Notes: a model not told the origin generated them from the sequence alone. 64,000 nt of DNA from Flavivirga aquatica (GCF_001747085.1 NZ_MDJD01000049.1:1-64000); one strand, 5' to 3'. Shown: positions 45,665 through 55,858, counted from the first letter of the stretch. Numbers and translations are program-made.

Positions 45665-48040
45665 ATGAAGAACATTTTATTAGGCATATGTCTATTATTC
45701 AGTACACTACTAATAGCTCAAAATAGCTACAGTATTAGAGGTACAGTTAAAGATTCCGAAAATGGAGAAACATTATTTGGAGCCACAGTGTTTTTAAAAG
45801 GAACAACAAATGGAGCAGTAACCAACGAATACGGTTTTTTCTCGCTCACAGCTAAAGAAGCTACTTATACCGTAGTTATTTCATATTTAGGGTATAAAGA
45901 AATCTCTAAAGAAGTTCTTTTAAATAAAGATACAGTAATAAATTTTGAAATAGAAGAACTCTCAGAATCCTTAGACGAAATTGTTATTACAGCCGAAGAA
46001 ACAGAAAGAATAAGCATTAAGAAACCCCAAATGAGTGTTTCTAAATTAAACGCATCAACAATTAAACAAATACCAGCAGTTCTAGGAGAAGTAGATGTTA
46101 TTAAGTCTATCCAATTACTACCAGGAGTTACTAATAATGGAGAAGGCTCAGCCGGTTTTAATGTTAGAGGAGGAGCAGTAGACCAAAACCTAGTTTTACT
46201 AGATGAAGCTATAATATATAATACCTCACATTTTTTTGGTTTCTTTTCGGTATTTAATAACGATGCTATTAAAAATGTTAAATTATACAAAGGCGATATT
46301 CCAGCTAAATTTGGTGGAAGAGTTTCTTCAGTTTTAGACGTGCATCAAAAAGATGGAAATAGTAAAAAATTCGCACTAACAGGAGGCGTTGGTTTAATAT
46401 CTAGCAGATTAACAGCAGAAGCACCTTTGTTTAAAGATAAAGGATCTTTTTTAGTCGCAGGACGTTCATCTTATGCTCATTTACTAATGAAAGGAATAAA
46501 AGAACTTAAAGACGATAAACTATCTTTCTATGATTTAAACCTTAAAACCAATTATAAAATAAATGAAAATAACCGTGTTTATTTATCAGGTTATTTTGGA
46601 AGGGACATATTTAATATCTCAAAAATTATTGAGAACAGTTACGGTAATGCCTCAGGGAATTTGAGATGGAATCATGTTTTTAATGATAAGTTATTTTCTA
46701 ATTTATCTCTAATTTATAGCAAGTACGATTATCAAATTGTATTAAATTTCATAGAATTAGATTGGATTGCAGATATTAAAAATTATAATTTAAAATACGA
46801 TTTTGGATACTATGTAAACGATAAGTTAAAATTAGATTTTGGAGCTAGCGGCATTTTATACAACCTAAACCCAGGAGAAGTAAAACCAACATCTAATGAC
46901 TCTCCAATTAACTATTTAAAATTAGAACAAAAAAGAGCTTTTGAAAGTGGATTATACATAAGTGCAGAACACCAATTAACAGATAAGTTAACAGCACAAT
47001 ACGGTTTAAGATATAGTAGATTTAATAGGTTAGGAGGACAAAACATGACTAATTACGTGAATAATCAACCCGTAGTTTACAATAGCGAATTAGGTATTTA
47101 TGAAGAAGGAGAAGAATTAGGAGAAGCATTTTTTGAAAAGAATGAAAGTATAAAAACCTTTGATAATTTTGAACCAAGGTTAGGACTTTCATACCAATTA
47201 AATACATCATCATCAATAAAAGCAAGTTATACAAAATCATCACAATACCTGCATTTATTATCCAATACATCCTCGGTAACACCATTAGACGTTTGGACGC
47301 CAAGTGGAAAATATATAAAACCACAACTATCAAACCAATACGCATTAGGATACTATAAAAACTTTAAAAATAAAGCATATTCTATGGAGTTAGAAACCTA
47401 CTTTAAAACAGTAGATAATAGAATAGATTATATAGACGGCTCTAATTTAATAGGAACCAATACCATTGAAACCGAAATATTAAATGGAGAAGCAAGAGCC
47501 TACGGATTAGAGTTTTTATTACGAAAAAATACAGGAAAATTTACAGGTTGGTTTGCTTACACACTATCAAAATCTGAACAAAGAACATTAGGAGGCAATG
47601 CAGGAGGTTTAGGAATTAATGATGGAAATTGGTATAATACAGCTCATGATAGAACCCACGATTTTTCCATTACAGGCGCCTATAAATTAAACGAGAAATG
47701 GAATTTAAGTGCTAATTTAGTATATCAAACAGGTAGACCAGTTACCTATCCAAATGGACAGTACGAATATGAAGGTCTATCAATAGCTAGTTATTCAGAC
47801 AGAAACGAAAGTAGACTACCAGCATACCATAGATTAGATTTTTCGGCAACTTACAACCCTACTAAAAATAAAGACAGACGTTGGCAAGGAGAATGGGTAT
47901 TTGGTGTTTATAATGCCTATGCTCGTAAAAATGCAGCATCAATTACATTTACTCAAAATAATGATACAGGGCAAAATGAAGCAAGCAGACTATCTATTTT
48001 TGGTATCATTCCTTCAATAACTTATAACTTTAAATTTTAA
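45665..48040 (+). CDS. TonB-dependent receptor with carboxypeptidase-like N-terminal domain
   Basis: A 791-residue outer-membrane receptor that imports a ligand using energy from TonB. The signal peptide (ending LIAQ) is followed by a CarboxypepD_reg-like domain (about 22-105; SIRGTVKDSENGETLFGATVFLKG), a plug domain (about 110-240; PAVLGEVDVIKSIQLLPGV, GFNVRGGAVDQNLVLLDEA) and a barrel ending in Phe. The downstream DUF4249 lipoprotein starts 4 bp later. Together they form a pair common in Bacteroidota; the ligand is unknown. It is preceded by the predicted ECF-type promoter. Confidence 0.92.
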   Translation: MKNILLGICLLFSTLLIAQNSYSIRGTVKDSENGETLFGATVFLKGTTNGAVTNEYGFFSLTAKEATYTVVISYLGYKEISKEVLLNKDTVINFEIEELSESLDEIVITAEETERISIKKPQMSVSKLNASTIKQIPAVLGEVDVIKSIQLLPGVTNNGEGSAGFNVRGGAVDQNLVLLDEAIIYNTSHFFGFFSVFNNDAIKNVKLYKGDIPAKFGGRVSSVLDVHQKDGNSKKFALTGGVGLISSRLTAEAPLFKDKGSFLVAGRSSYAHLLMKGIKELKDDKLSFYDLNLKTNYKINENNRVYLSGYFGRDIFNISKIIENSYGNASGNLRWNHVFNDKLFSNLSLIYSKYDYQIVLNFIELDWIADIKNYNLKYDFGYYVNDKLKLDFGASGILYNLNPGEVKPTSNDSPINYLKLEQKRAFESGLYISAEHQLTDKLTAQYGLRYSRFNRLGGQNMTNYVNNQPVVYNSELGIYEEGEELGEAFFEKNESIKTFDNFEPRLGLSYQLNTSSSIKASYTKSSQYLHLLSNTSSVTPLDVWTPSGKYIKPQLSNQYALGYYKNFKNKAYSMELETYFKTVDNRIDYIDGSNLIGTNTIETEILNGEARAYGLEFLLRKNTGKFTGWFAYTLSKSEQRTLGGNAGGLGINDGNWYNTAHDRTHDFSITGAYKLNEKWNLSANLVYQTGRPVTYPNGQYEYEGLSIASYSDRNESRLPAYHRLDFSATYNPTKNKDRRWQGEWVFGVYNAYARKNAASITFTQNNDTGQNEASRLSIFGIIPSITYNFKF

Positions 48041-48044
48041 AACC

Positions 48045-48890
48045 ATGCGATTATATATAAAATCTCTTTTATTAATAGTTTTAACAATTATAACAGCCTG
48101 CGAAGATGTTATCGATGTTAATGTACCAGAAGCAGAACCAAGACTCGTTATAGAGGCTTCTCTAGATTGGCAAAAAGGTACAGCAGGAAATAATCAAACC
48201 ATTAAATTAAGTACATCAACACCATATTTTAATACTACGGTAAATAACACAGTAACAGGAGCCTCAGTTAAAGTTACAAACGACGCAACTAATGCCGAAT
48301 ACATTTTTGTAGACCAAAATGACGGAACATATAATATAACAGATTTTGTTCCAGTACTTAACGATAGTTACACCCTAGAAGTTATCTATAACAGCGAAAC
48401 ATATAAAGCAAAAGAAACATTAATGCCCGTTTCTGAAATAAAAAGAGTTACACAATCCTTAGAAGGCGCTTTTGATGATGAAGTTTTAGATGTTACCATT
48501 TTTTGGGATGATCCCGTAGATGAAGAAAACTATTATTTTATTAATTTTTATGAAGAAGGAGACCTGTTTCCTTTCTTAGAAGAGGTTTCTGATGAATTTA
48601 CAAATGGAAATGAAATGGATGAGTTTTTTGAAAAAGAAAGAGACGAAGATGACGGTCAAGAAGAATTTAATCCAGGAGATAAAGTTTCTTTTACTTTATA
48701 CGGAATCTCAGAACGTTACTATAATTACCTTCAAATTTTAATAGAACAATACGATAGTGGAGGAGATCCTTTTAGTTCTGTAGCAGCCGAAATAAAAGGA
48801 AACTGTATTAATGAAACAACTCCAGATAATTATGCCTTTGGATATTTTAGAGCCTCTGAAGTTGATACCATTAATTACACATTTCAATAA
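48045..48890 (+). CDS. DUF4249 lipoprotein
   Basis: This 281-residue protein has a lipobox (TIITAC, Cys 19) and the DUF4249 start CEDVIDVNVPEAEPRLVIEASLDWQ. Beta-rich modules continue through VTNDATNAEYIFVDQ, SYTLEVIYN and WDDPVDEENYYFINFYE. DUF4249 proteins are typically encoded next to TonB receptors and may bind the ligand on the surface, which I infer here from linkage (4 bp gap). Confidence 0.88.
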   Translation: MRLYIKSLLLIVLTIITACEDVIDVNVPEAEPRLVIEASLDWQKGTAGNNQTIKLSTSTPYFNTTVNNTVTGASVKVTNDATNAEYIFVDQNDGTYNITDFVPVLNDSYTLEVIYNSETYKAKETLMPVSEIKRVTQSLEGAFDDEVLDVTIFWDDPVDEENYYFINFYEEGDLFPFLEEVSDEFTNGNEMDEFFEKERDEDDGQEEFNPGDKVSFTLYGISERYYNYLQILIEQYDSGGDPFSSVAAEIKGNCINETTPDNYAFGYFRASEVDTINYTFQ

Positions 48891-48915
48891 TTAAGTAAAT
48901 ATTTTTTACAAAAGA

Positions 48916-48944
48916 TGCAACCATAAATTTTTTTAACTGTCTAT
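48916..48944 (+). promoter_or_regulatory. Predicted autoregulatory ECF-sigma promoter
   Basis: TGCAACCA (48916-48923), 15 nt, then GTCTAT (48939-48944), identical in boxes and spacing to the site before the TonB receptor. It fits autoregulation by the sigma factor encoded 46 bp downstream. Confidence 0.7.
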
Positions 48945-48989
48945 AATAAATAGAAGCCAATAAGAATTTTTATTACAACTATAAAAATA

Positions 48990-49523
48990 GTGGATAACCC
49001 TATATTATTTACACATAAAGACCTTGTAGAAAGGAGTAAATTAGGAGATCGTAAAAAGCAATACGAGCTATATTCATTATACGTAGAAGCCATGCTTAAT
49101 GTTAGTATAAGAATAGTTAAAATAAAAGAAGATGCAGAAGATGTTGTACAAGAAAGCTTTATAGAAGCCTTTAAAAACTTAAACAAATTTAGGTTTGAAA
49201 GTACTTTTGGATCTTGGTTAAAGCGCATAGTTATAAATAGAAGTATAAACCATTTAAAATTAAAAAAAATACCTCTAACAATTATAGATGAGTTTAACTA
49301 TAACATTCCAGAAACAGTAGAAGTTAAAAACGAAACACTAGAGGTAAATAAAATTAAAAAAGCAATAAAAAAATTGCCTCAAGGTTACCAAACCATTATT
49401 AGTTTGTATTTAATTGAAGGCTACGACCATGTAGAAATAGGAGAAGTTTTAGGTATTAGTGTATCAACATCTAAATCTCAATACCATAGAGCAAAAAAGA
49501 AATTAGCAGAATTAATTAGTTGA
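48990..49523 (+). CDS. ECF-type RNA polymerase sigma factor
   Basis: The 177-residue protein has sigma region 2 (about 20-85; LYSLYVEAMLNVSIRIVKIK, EDAEDVVQESFIEAFKNLNKF, FGSWLKRIVINRSINHLK) and region 4 (about 115-175; LPQGYQTIISLYLIEGYDHVEI, STSKSQYHRAKKKL). No region 1 or 3, as in ECF factors. The start is GTG 48990. The anti-sigma-like gene follows with no gap. It likely controls the two operons with the shared promoter. Confidence 0.92.
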   Translation: MDNPILFTHKDLVERSKLGDRKKQYELYSLYVEAMLNVSIRIVKIKEDAEDVVQESFIEAFKNLNKFRFESTFGSWLKRIVINRSINHLKLKKIPLTIIDEFNYNIPETVEVKNETLEVNKIKKAIKKLPQGYQTIISLYLIEGYDHVEIGEVLGISVSTSKSQYHRAKKKLAELIS

Positions 49524-49528
49524 AAAGG

Positions 49529-50071
49529 ATGGATGAATTAGAAAAATATATAGTACATCATAGAGATAAGTTCGATGATCGTAAAATGGATGAGTCAGAT
49601 AAACTTAACCTTTGGAGTCATATTGCTGGAGAATTATCAGAACCTCCTATAAAAGTAATTCCTTTATGGAGAAAATCAATATTTAGAGTAGCAGCTAGTA
49701 TAGTTATTTTATTGGGTTGTACATTTTCTTTCTTTATGATTAATGGGCAAAATTTAGAAAACCAGATAGTTAATGAAGAACTTTCAGACATTGACAATCA
49801 TTATAGATTACTTGTAAATAATCAAATAGAGCTTATAAAAAAACATTCAAATCTATCTAAAGAAGATCAAGCCGATTTTCTCCTTTTAATAGATGATTTA
49901 GATGAAGAATATCAAAAATTAAAAGAAGACCTTAAGCAAGGTATAAACAACAAAAAAATTGTTGAAGCTATAATCAATAATTATAGGAAAAAAATAAAAT
50001 TAATGGAAGATTTATTAGAACGATCATATCCAACTAAAAATAATTTTGAAGATGAAGCATTCATTTTGTAA
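49529..50071 (+). CDS. Anti-sigma-factor-like membrane protein
   Basis: An N-terminal cytoplasmic segment (MDELEKYIVHHRDKFDD; about 1-45) precedes one membrane helix (about 50-70; FRVAASIVILLGCTFSFFMI) and a helical extracytoplasmic region. Position and layout suggest an anti-sigma factor that holds the ECF sigma at the membrane. ATG 49529 is preferred; TTG 49520 gives an MKR extension and overlaps the sigma stop. The end overlaps the next gene. Confidence 0.75.
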   Translation: MDELEKYIVHHRDKFDDRKMDESDKLNLWSHIAGELSEPPIKVIPLWRKSIFRVAASIVILLGCTFSFFMINGQNLENQIVNEELSDIDNHYRLLVNNQIELIKKHSNLSKEDQADFLLLIDDLDEEYQKLKEDLKQGINNKKIVEAIINNYRKKIKLMEDLLERSYPTKNNFEDEAFIL

Positions 50072-51140
50072 AACCATTATTTATAGTGTTTTTGTTTTGC
50101 TTTCATATTATGTATTAGGGCAAAATAAAATAAGTAAGCAAGTAGAGAAAACATATCCTTTAACTAACAAAGGTGCTTTGTATTTAGACAATAAATACGG
50201 AAATGTTTTTATTAATGGTTGGGATAAAAACACTATTAAAATACTAGTAAATATACAGGTAAAAGGTAAAGATTTAGATAAAGCAAAGGATTATTTAAAT
50301 CGCATTAAACCCAATATAATAGCAACTAACACTCAAATTATAATTAAATCAGAAATAGTAGAAAAGGAAACTAGTTTTTTTAACAAGTATGTGAATAAAA
50401 TAGACCCTTTTAAAAACGAAAAAGCGAATACAGATATAGATTATACTGTTTACTTACCCAAAGCCGTAGAAGTTGAAGTTTATAATAAATATGGAGATAT
50501 AATTATATCAGACTGGAACGGAAAATTAAAAGCAGATGTAGAACATGGCGATTTAAGAATAACAGACAGTATTACAAATTCTAAAATAGCTATTAAATAC
50601 GGAAAATTAAGAGCGAATACTCTATATAAAACAAGTGTTCTAGCTAAAGGAGCATCGTTATCAATAAGCAACGTAAATACTTTAAAGCTAGATTCTAATG
50701 GATCTGAAATTAGTTTAGACAATATAAATCAATTAGAACTAAATTCTAATAAAGATAATCTAGAAATAAATAGAATAAATAATGTTTTTGGAAAAATAAA
50801 ATACTCCAAAGTTATTTTAAATAATGTTATGAGTAAGATTCATTTAGATCTTAATTTGGCAGAACTAAGAATTTTGAAAATAAACACAGAAACCCCAGTA
50901 TTTAAAGTTCATCAAAAAACATCAGAAGTCTATATAAATATTTCTAAATCACATTTTAATTTCAATGCACAACTAGAACAAGGGGTTTTAAGAATACCAA
51001 AAACAATGTATGATATTGATAGTAAAATTTTAGACGAAAAAAATAAAATTAGACACATTAGTGCTAATTATGGAAATAAAAATAAAGGCATTCTTGACCT
51101 AACCGGCTATAAAGGAATTATCATTTTAAAAGAATTATAA
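50052..51140 (+). CDS. DUF4097-like exported protein
   Basis: A signal peptide (about 1-24, ending VLGQ) is followed by a regular ladder of short strands, e.g. ALYLDNKYGNVFINGWD, VEVEVYNKYGDIIISDWNG, LKADVEHGDLRITD, SKIAIKYGKLRAN, typical of DUF4097/DUF4098 beta-helical surface proteins. I prefer ATG 50052 over TTG 50046. It overlaps the anti-sigma gene. Such proteins often accompany ECF sigma/anti-sigma pairs, but the function is unknown. Confidence 0.75.
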   Translation: MKHSFCKTIIYSVFVLLSYYVLGQNKISKQVEKTYPLTNKGALYLDNKYGNVFINGWDKNTIKILVNIQVKGKDLDKAKDYLNRIKPNIIATNTQIIIKSEIVEKETSFFNKYVNKIDPFKNEKANTDIDYTVYLPKAVEVEVYNKYGDIIISDWNGKLKADVEHGDLRITDSITNSKIAIKYGKLRANTLYKTSVLAKGASLSISNVNTLKLDSNGSEISLDNINQLELNSNKDNLEINRINNVFGKIKYSKVILNNVMSKIHLDLNLAELRILKINTETPVFKVHQKTSEVYINISKSHFNFNAQLEQGVLRIPKTMYDIDSKILDEKNKIRHISANYGNKNKGILDLTGYKGIIILKEL

Positions 51141-51153
51141 AATCAACCACAAA

Positions 51154-51819
51154 ATGAAAAGAATATTAGCTACAGCATTATTTTTCATAACTGTTTACAC
51201 ACTTACAGCACAAGTAGAAGAAACAAACGATTATGTGCAATTTGACGATAGAAAGAATGTAGTACACGGTGTATATTTGGGCTTTAATTTACATTATGGA
51301 AGCGTAGATAAACGAGGAGCTGTATTTGGAAATTTTAAACTTGCTTATGTTGCTAATCAACAAATAGAAGTAGGTTTGGGGCTTACAGGTTTTTTTAGTG
51401 AAGAAAATAACGATAGACCAGATCTTTTTAACGGTGATAAAGTAGCTTTAATAGGAGGTTATGGCGGAATACATGTAGAACCTATTTTGTTTGGTAAACG
51501 TTTTATAAGCGTTTCCTTCCCTTTGTTAGTTGGTGGAGGTGTAGTTGGCTATTTTGGAAATAGCTTTACAGATGAATATGACGATATAAAAGATGAAGAT
51601 TTCGATGATATTTTTGTTGTAGAACCAGGAATTAATATTCTATATAATTTTTCAAGATACACACAATTAGAAACAGGTATTAAATATAGGTTTACTAGTG
51701 ACTATAATCTATTGCCCTATAGAAAAGGAAACCTTAATGGCTTTACAATAGGAGCAGGTTTAAAAATTGGAATCTTTAACATGGGTAGAAAGAAAAAAAT
51801 AAAGGATAATTTTAATTAG
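51154..51819 (+). CDS. Outer-membrane beta-barrel protein (unknown)
   Basis: The 221-residue protein has a signal peptide (1-19, ending LTAQ) and barrel-like strands (HGVYLGFNLHYGSVD, FKLAYVANQQIEVGLGLTGF, LETGIKYRFTSDYNLL, FTIGAGLKIGIFN), closing with a basic tail. It is the last gene of the sigma operon (14 bp after the DUF4097-like gene), so it may be a target or sensor in the same envelope response. Confidence 0.75.
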   Translation: MKRILATALFFITVYTLTAQVEETNDYVQFDDRKNVVHGVYLGFNLHYGSVDKRGAVFGNFKLAYVANQQIEVGLGLTGFFSEENNDRPDLFNGDKVALIGGYGGIHVEPILFGKRFISVSFPLLVGGGVVGYFGNSFTDEYDDIKDEDFDDIFVVEPGINILYNFSRYTQLETGIKYRFTSDYNLLPYRKGNLNGFTIGAGLKIGIFNMGRKKKIKDNFN

Positions 51820-51931
51820 AAAATAACTTAAAAATAACAGTTACAGTCATTTCGACGAAAGGAGAAATCACATTAAATAACTGTTTTCAATTTTTTAATG
51901 TAAACGATGTCTTAAATATATAAAAAACGCA

Positions 51932-52123
51932 ATGCACCCAATTTTAATACTATCAATAATCATTTTGGCCTTTTGGTCTGTTATTACAACTTTTAAAGCT
52001 ATTTACCTTATTCTAACAAAAGAATTTAGAGGAGATAAAATAAGTTGGATTCTCATTGTTATGATTGGCTTTATTGGTCCAATATTATGGATTACTAAAG
52101 GAAGAAAACTTGTTTTTAACTAA
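51932..52123 (+). CDS. Small PLDc_N-domain membrane protein
   Basis: Two membrane helices (about 3-25 and 40-57) and the motif GFIGPILWITKGRK match the small PLDc N-terminal family (63 residues). Members are widespread inner-membrane proteins of unknown role. The gene stands alone between two transcription units. Confidence 0.75.
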   Translation: MHPILILSIIILAFWSVITTFKAIYLILTKEFRGDKISWILIVMIGFIGPILWITKGRKLVFN

Positions 52124-52164
52124 AACCTTAGTATACAATAAAACCCAAAAATAGTACTTAAATA

Positions 52165-53319
52165 CTAATTCGCTTTTTTATGCAGTAATCTCGTCAACTT
52201 TATAGATAAATCTGTTAAAATAATTTTTGAGTTTCCATTACGCTCAATATGGTAAATAGCATCTTGTAATTCGTCACTAATTTCTAAAACATTATTACCA
52301 TGAACATAAGGTGCGAAATTTTCAAGTTTAAACTTTTCGGTTTTAGGCTCAAAAAACACCAAATCTGTAGCGTTATAATTTAGTAATAAAGCCTGTCTAA
52401 AAAAGTCTAAACAAAAGTGTAAAAATTGCTTTTGGGTTTCACGACCCGTTTTAGCAATATCCTCACTCCAAGAAATAAGATCCAGAATAGCTGCTTTGTT
52501 ACCTTTAGCTTTAAAAGCACTTCTAATCCAGAAAATAAACCATTCTTCAAACTGCGAATCTTCGGTATCCTGATACACTAAATCACAAGCCTTGTTGTAA
52601 TTTCCGTTAGATTGATGTGCTATTTTAGTAGCAACAGAAGCTTCTAAACCATATTTTTTAATTAAAGACTCTTTTATAACATCTTCAGCTAAAGGAGGAA
52701 AATGTAATACTTGACAACGAGAGCGTATGGTATTAATAATTTGTTCTTCATCTTCAGCAATTAAAAGAAAAACAGTGTTATTTGGAGGCTCTTCAATAAG
52801 CTTTAAAAGCTTATTAGCAGAAGCAATATTCATTTTTTCAGCCATCCAAATAAGCATCACTTTATAACCACCTTCGTAAGATTTTAAAGTAAGTGATTTT
52901 ACGATATTTAGAGCTTCATCAACACCAATTTGTCCTTGCTTGTTATCAACACCAAGTAGTTTGTACCAGTCAAATAAATTCCCATAAGGCTGTTCATTTA
53001 AAAGTTGGCGCCATTCCTCTAAATAATTACTAGAAACAGGATGACTTTTAGCTTTATCACTAGTAGTAACAGGAAAAGCAAAATGCAAATCGGGGTGCGA
53101 AAAGTTTTTAAACTTTAGGTTGCAAGATTCATTACCCGAATTGTTCTCTCCATTAATGTTAGAACACAAAATATACTGTGCATAAGCAAGAGCCATGGGA
53201 AGTGTTCCCGATCCTTCGGGACCAACAAATAATTGAGCGTGTGGAATCCTACCATTATCAACACTTTGTGTTAAATGGTTTTTTATATGTTCTTGACCTA
53301 AGATTTCTGAGAAAAGCAT
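52165..53319 (-). CDS. holB: DNA polymerase III subunit delta' (clamp loader)
   Basis: The 384-residue AAA+ protein begins MLFSEILGQEHIKNHLTQSV and shows the delta' layout: an altered P-loop GPEGSGTLPMALAYAQYILC (no GKT, as delta' does not need ATPase activity), YKVMLIWMAEKMNIASANKL, LKLIEEPPNNTVFLLIAE and TIRSRCQVLHFPPL (SRC arginine-finger motif). It is a component of the sliding-clamp loader. Confidence 0.9.
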   Translation of the reverse strand: MLFSEILGQEHIKNHLTQSVDNGRIPHAQLFVGPEGSGTLPMALAYAQYILCSNINGENNSGNESCNLKFKNFSHPDLHFAFPVTTSDKAKSHPVSSNYLEEWRQLLNEQPYGNLFDWYKLLGVDNKQGQIGVDEALNIVKSLTLKSYEGGYKVMLIWMAEKMNIASANKLLKLIEEPPNNTVFLLIAEDEEQIINTIRSRCQVLHFPPLAEDVIKESLIKKYGLEASVATKIAHQSNGNYNKACDLVYQDTEDSQFEEWFIFWIRSAFKAKGNKAAILDLISWSEDIAKTGRETQKQFLHFCLDFFRQALLLNYNATDLVFFEPKTEKFKLENFAPYVHGNNVLEISDELQDAIYHIERNGNSKIILTDLSIKLTRLLHKKAN

Positions 53320-53473
53320 CTAGCAAATATAGTTTATGTTTTTTGAACTCATCTTGATTTTTTGGTTTTAACCAGAAATGAAAAGACAAGATAAATTCTT
53401 TAACATTATCTTGTAACAAATAAAAGACAAATCGACTTATTTTTATAATTAATAAAATAATTTTTGATAAAAA

Positions 53474-54547
53474 ATGATTCAAAACGCTATTCTTTTTATC
53501 CCTGATATTTCAGGATTCACAGAGTTTGTTCATCATACAGCTATTAACCATAGTCGCCATATTATTTCTGAACTGCTAGAACTATTAATTGATAGTAACC
53601 AAATGGGATTAGAATTAGCAGAAGTTGAAGGCGATGCCTTATTTTTATATAAAATAGATAATAAAGTAAATGTTTCTGTTATAGAACAACAAATAAATAC
53701 AATGTATCTGGCGTTTCATTCACATTTAAAACGCTACGAATACCAACGTATTTGTCATTGCGGTGCATGTTCTTCGGCATATAACTTAAAAATAAAATTT
53801 GTTGTACACTATGGAGAAATAGAATTTATAAAAGTTAAAGATTCTAAAAAACCATATGGTAGTCACGTTATTCAAGTACATCGTTTATTAAAAAACGAGG
53901 TGCCTTTGGATGAGTATGCGCTTTTTACAGAAGAAGTTTTGCCTTTAAACGAAAAACAACCACAGCAATTAACTGCAAAATATGATTTTGGAGATATCAG
54001 TTTTACCTATAATGCACTAGATCACTTAAAAAATAACCTGCCAGAAATAAACCCTATTCCAGACGATATACCAAAGCATAAACTATTTGATGAGACAGAA
54101 ATTGTAAAAATATCAGCTTTAGATTTATATGAAGTGATTAGTAATTTTGATTATAGATTACTTTGGGTTAAAGGGGTTGAAAAGATAGAATATGAAAAAA
54201 ACAAGGTAAATCGTGCCAGTATAAAACATAAATGTTTGATTAATAAAAATCAAGAAGTAGAACAAACTACAGTTTCCAAAGCAGTAAATAAAAGCCAATT
54301 AGTGTATGGAGAATCAACAAGTAATGTTCCGTTTACAAAACGTATGAATAGTTATTTTGTTTTAGAAGAAATCAAAGAAGGCTATACAAAACTAAATATT
54401 GAAGTTTTTGCAGATTTTAAATCATTAGGAATACTAATGAAACCTCTATTAAAAAAGAATCTTAAAAAAAACATCTCTGAAAATATTAAAGAGCTTATTA
54501 TACTCATAGACTCTGGATTTACTATAAAAAGCCAAGAAGAGAAATAG
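53474..54547 (+). CDS. DUF2652 protein (cyclase-like domain plus SRPBCC-like domain)
   Basis: An N-terminal domain (about 1-195) begins with LFIPDISGFTEFVHHTAINHS and contains EVEGDALFLYK, like class III nucleotide cyclase folds. A C-terminal SRPBCC-like domain is present (about 205-350; SALDLYEVISNFDYRLLWV...EVFADFKSLG). This is the DUF2652 arrangement. No evidence for a cyclase reaction is seen beyond fold resemblance. A short Cys-rich motif CHCGACSSA (about 94-102) might bind metal. Confidence 0.8.
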   Translation: MIQNAILFIPDISGFTEFVHHTAINHSRHIISELLELLIDSNQMGLELAEVEGDALFLYKIDNKVNVSVIEQQINTMYLAFHSHLKRYEYQRICHCGACSSAYNLKIKFVVHYGEIEFIKVKDSKKPYGSHVIQVHRLLKNEVPLDEYALFTEEVLPLNEKQPQQLTAKYDFGDISFTYNALDHLKNNLPEINPIPDDIPKHKLFDETEIVKISALDLYEVISNFDYRLLWVKGVEKIEYEKNKVNRASIKHKCLINKNQEVEQTTVSKAVNKSQLVYGESTSNVPFTKRMNSYFVLEEIKEGYTKLNIEVFADFKSLGILMKPLLKKNLKKNISENIKELIILIDSGFTIKSQEEK

Positions 54548-54617
54548 TTTTTCTAAAAATGTTTAACACTTCAAACGTTTTCGTAAAAAACACGTTTTAA
54601 ATGGCTCTTTAATTAGC

Positions 54618-54625
54618 TACATTTG
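54618..54625 (+). promoter_or_regulatory. -7 element for pgk
   Basis: TACATTTG matches TAnnTTTG, about 45 bp before ATG 54671. Confidence 0.55.
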
Positions 54626-54670
54626 TAAATCAAATAGTTGAAAACGATAAAAAATAATAAAAACAAACAA

Positions 54671-55858
54671 ATGAAAACGCTTAACGATTTTAATTTCGAA
54701 AATAAAAAAGCACTAATTCGTGTAGATTTTAATGTGCCTTTAAACGAAAAGTTTGAAGTGACTGATGCTACTAGAATTGTATCAGCTAAACCAACAATTA
54801 TTAAGATTTTAGAAGACGGAGGAAGCTGTATTTTAATGTCGCATTTAGGGAGACCAAAAGGTGTTGAAGAAGCGTTTTCTTTACGTCATATCGCTGCAAA
54901 AGTTGAAGATGTTTTAGGTGTTGAGGTTAAGTTTGTAAACCAATGTGTTGGAGAAACTGCAGAAGCAGCAGCAGCAAGTTTAGAGCCAGGTCAAATTTTA
55001 TTATTAGAAAACTTACGTTTCCATAAAGAAGAAACAGCAGGAGATGTAACTTTTGCAGAACAACTTTCTAAACTAGGAGATATTTATGTGAATGATGCTT
55101 TTGGTACAGCACACAGAGCACATGCTTCAACAACTATTGTTGCTCAGTTTTTTGAAGATAAAAAGTGTTTTGGTAGTTTATTAGCACAAGAAATAGAAAG
55201 TATTTCAAAAGTAATGGAAACTGGAGAAAAACCAGTTTTAGCAGTACTAGGAGGAGCAAAAGTATCTTCAAAAATTACGATTATAGAAAACATTCTTGAT
55301 AAAGTAGATCACCTTATAATTGGAGGAGGTATGTCATTTACTTTTGTTAAAGCTCAAGGCGGAAAAATTGGAAATTCTATTTGCGAAGATGATAAAATGG
55401 AATTGGCTTTAGATATTTTAAAACAAGCTAAAGCTAAAAATGTCCAAGTACACATACCAGTTGATGTTATTGCTGCAGACGATTTTAGTAACGATGCCAA
55501 TACGCAAGTTTTAGATATTAATGAGATTCCAGATGGTTGGGAAGGTGTCGATGCTGGACCTAAATCTAGAGAAAATTTTCATGATGTAGTTATGCAATGT
55601 AAAACAATACTTTGGAATGGACCATTAGGTGTTTTTGAAATGGAAAGTTTTGCTAACGGAACTATTGAATTAGGAAACTCAATCGCAGAAGCAACTAAAA
55701 ACGGAGCGTTCTCTTTAGTAGGAGGAGGAGATTCTGTAGCTGCTGTAAAACAGTTTGGTTTCGAAGAAAAAGTAAGTTATGTAAGTACAGGAGGAGGCGC
55801 TATGCTTGAAAGCTTAGAAGGTAAAACATTACCAGGTATTGCTGCTATTTTAAAATAA
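54671..55858 (+). CDS. pgk: Phosphoglycerate kinase
   Basis: PGK makes ATP from 1,3-bisphosphoglycerate in glycolysis and runs in reverse in gluconeogenesis. [44 protein letters not shown] and GGGDSVAAV appear in the usual order. ATG 54671 is chosen because an upstream TTG at 54638 would add an unrelated Lys/Asn-rich leader. It is monocistronic. Confidence 0.96.
   Translation: MKTLNDFNFENKKALIRVDFNVPLNEKFEVTDATRIVSAKPTIIKILEDGGSCILMSHLGRPKGVEEAFSLRHIAAKVEDVLGVEVKFVNQCVGETAEAAAASLEPGQILLLENLRFHKEETAGDVTFAEQLSKLGDIYVNDAFGTAHRAHASTTIVAQFFEDKKCFGSLLAQEIESISKVMETGEKPVLAVLGGAKVSSKITIIENILDKVDHLIIGGGMSFTFVKAQGGKIGNSICEDDKMELALDILKQAKAKNVQVHIPVDVIAADDFSNDANTQVLDINEIPDGWEGVDAGPKSRENFHDVVMQCKTILWNGPLGVFEMESFANGTIELGNSIAEATKNGAFSLVGGGDSVAAVKQFGFEEKVSYVSTGGGAMLESLEGKTLPGIAAILK

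Noticed and set aside
45865-46290. Minus-strand frame within the TonB receptor
   Set aside because: Antisense to the plug domain; no independent support.
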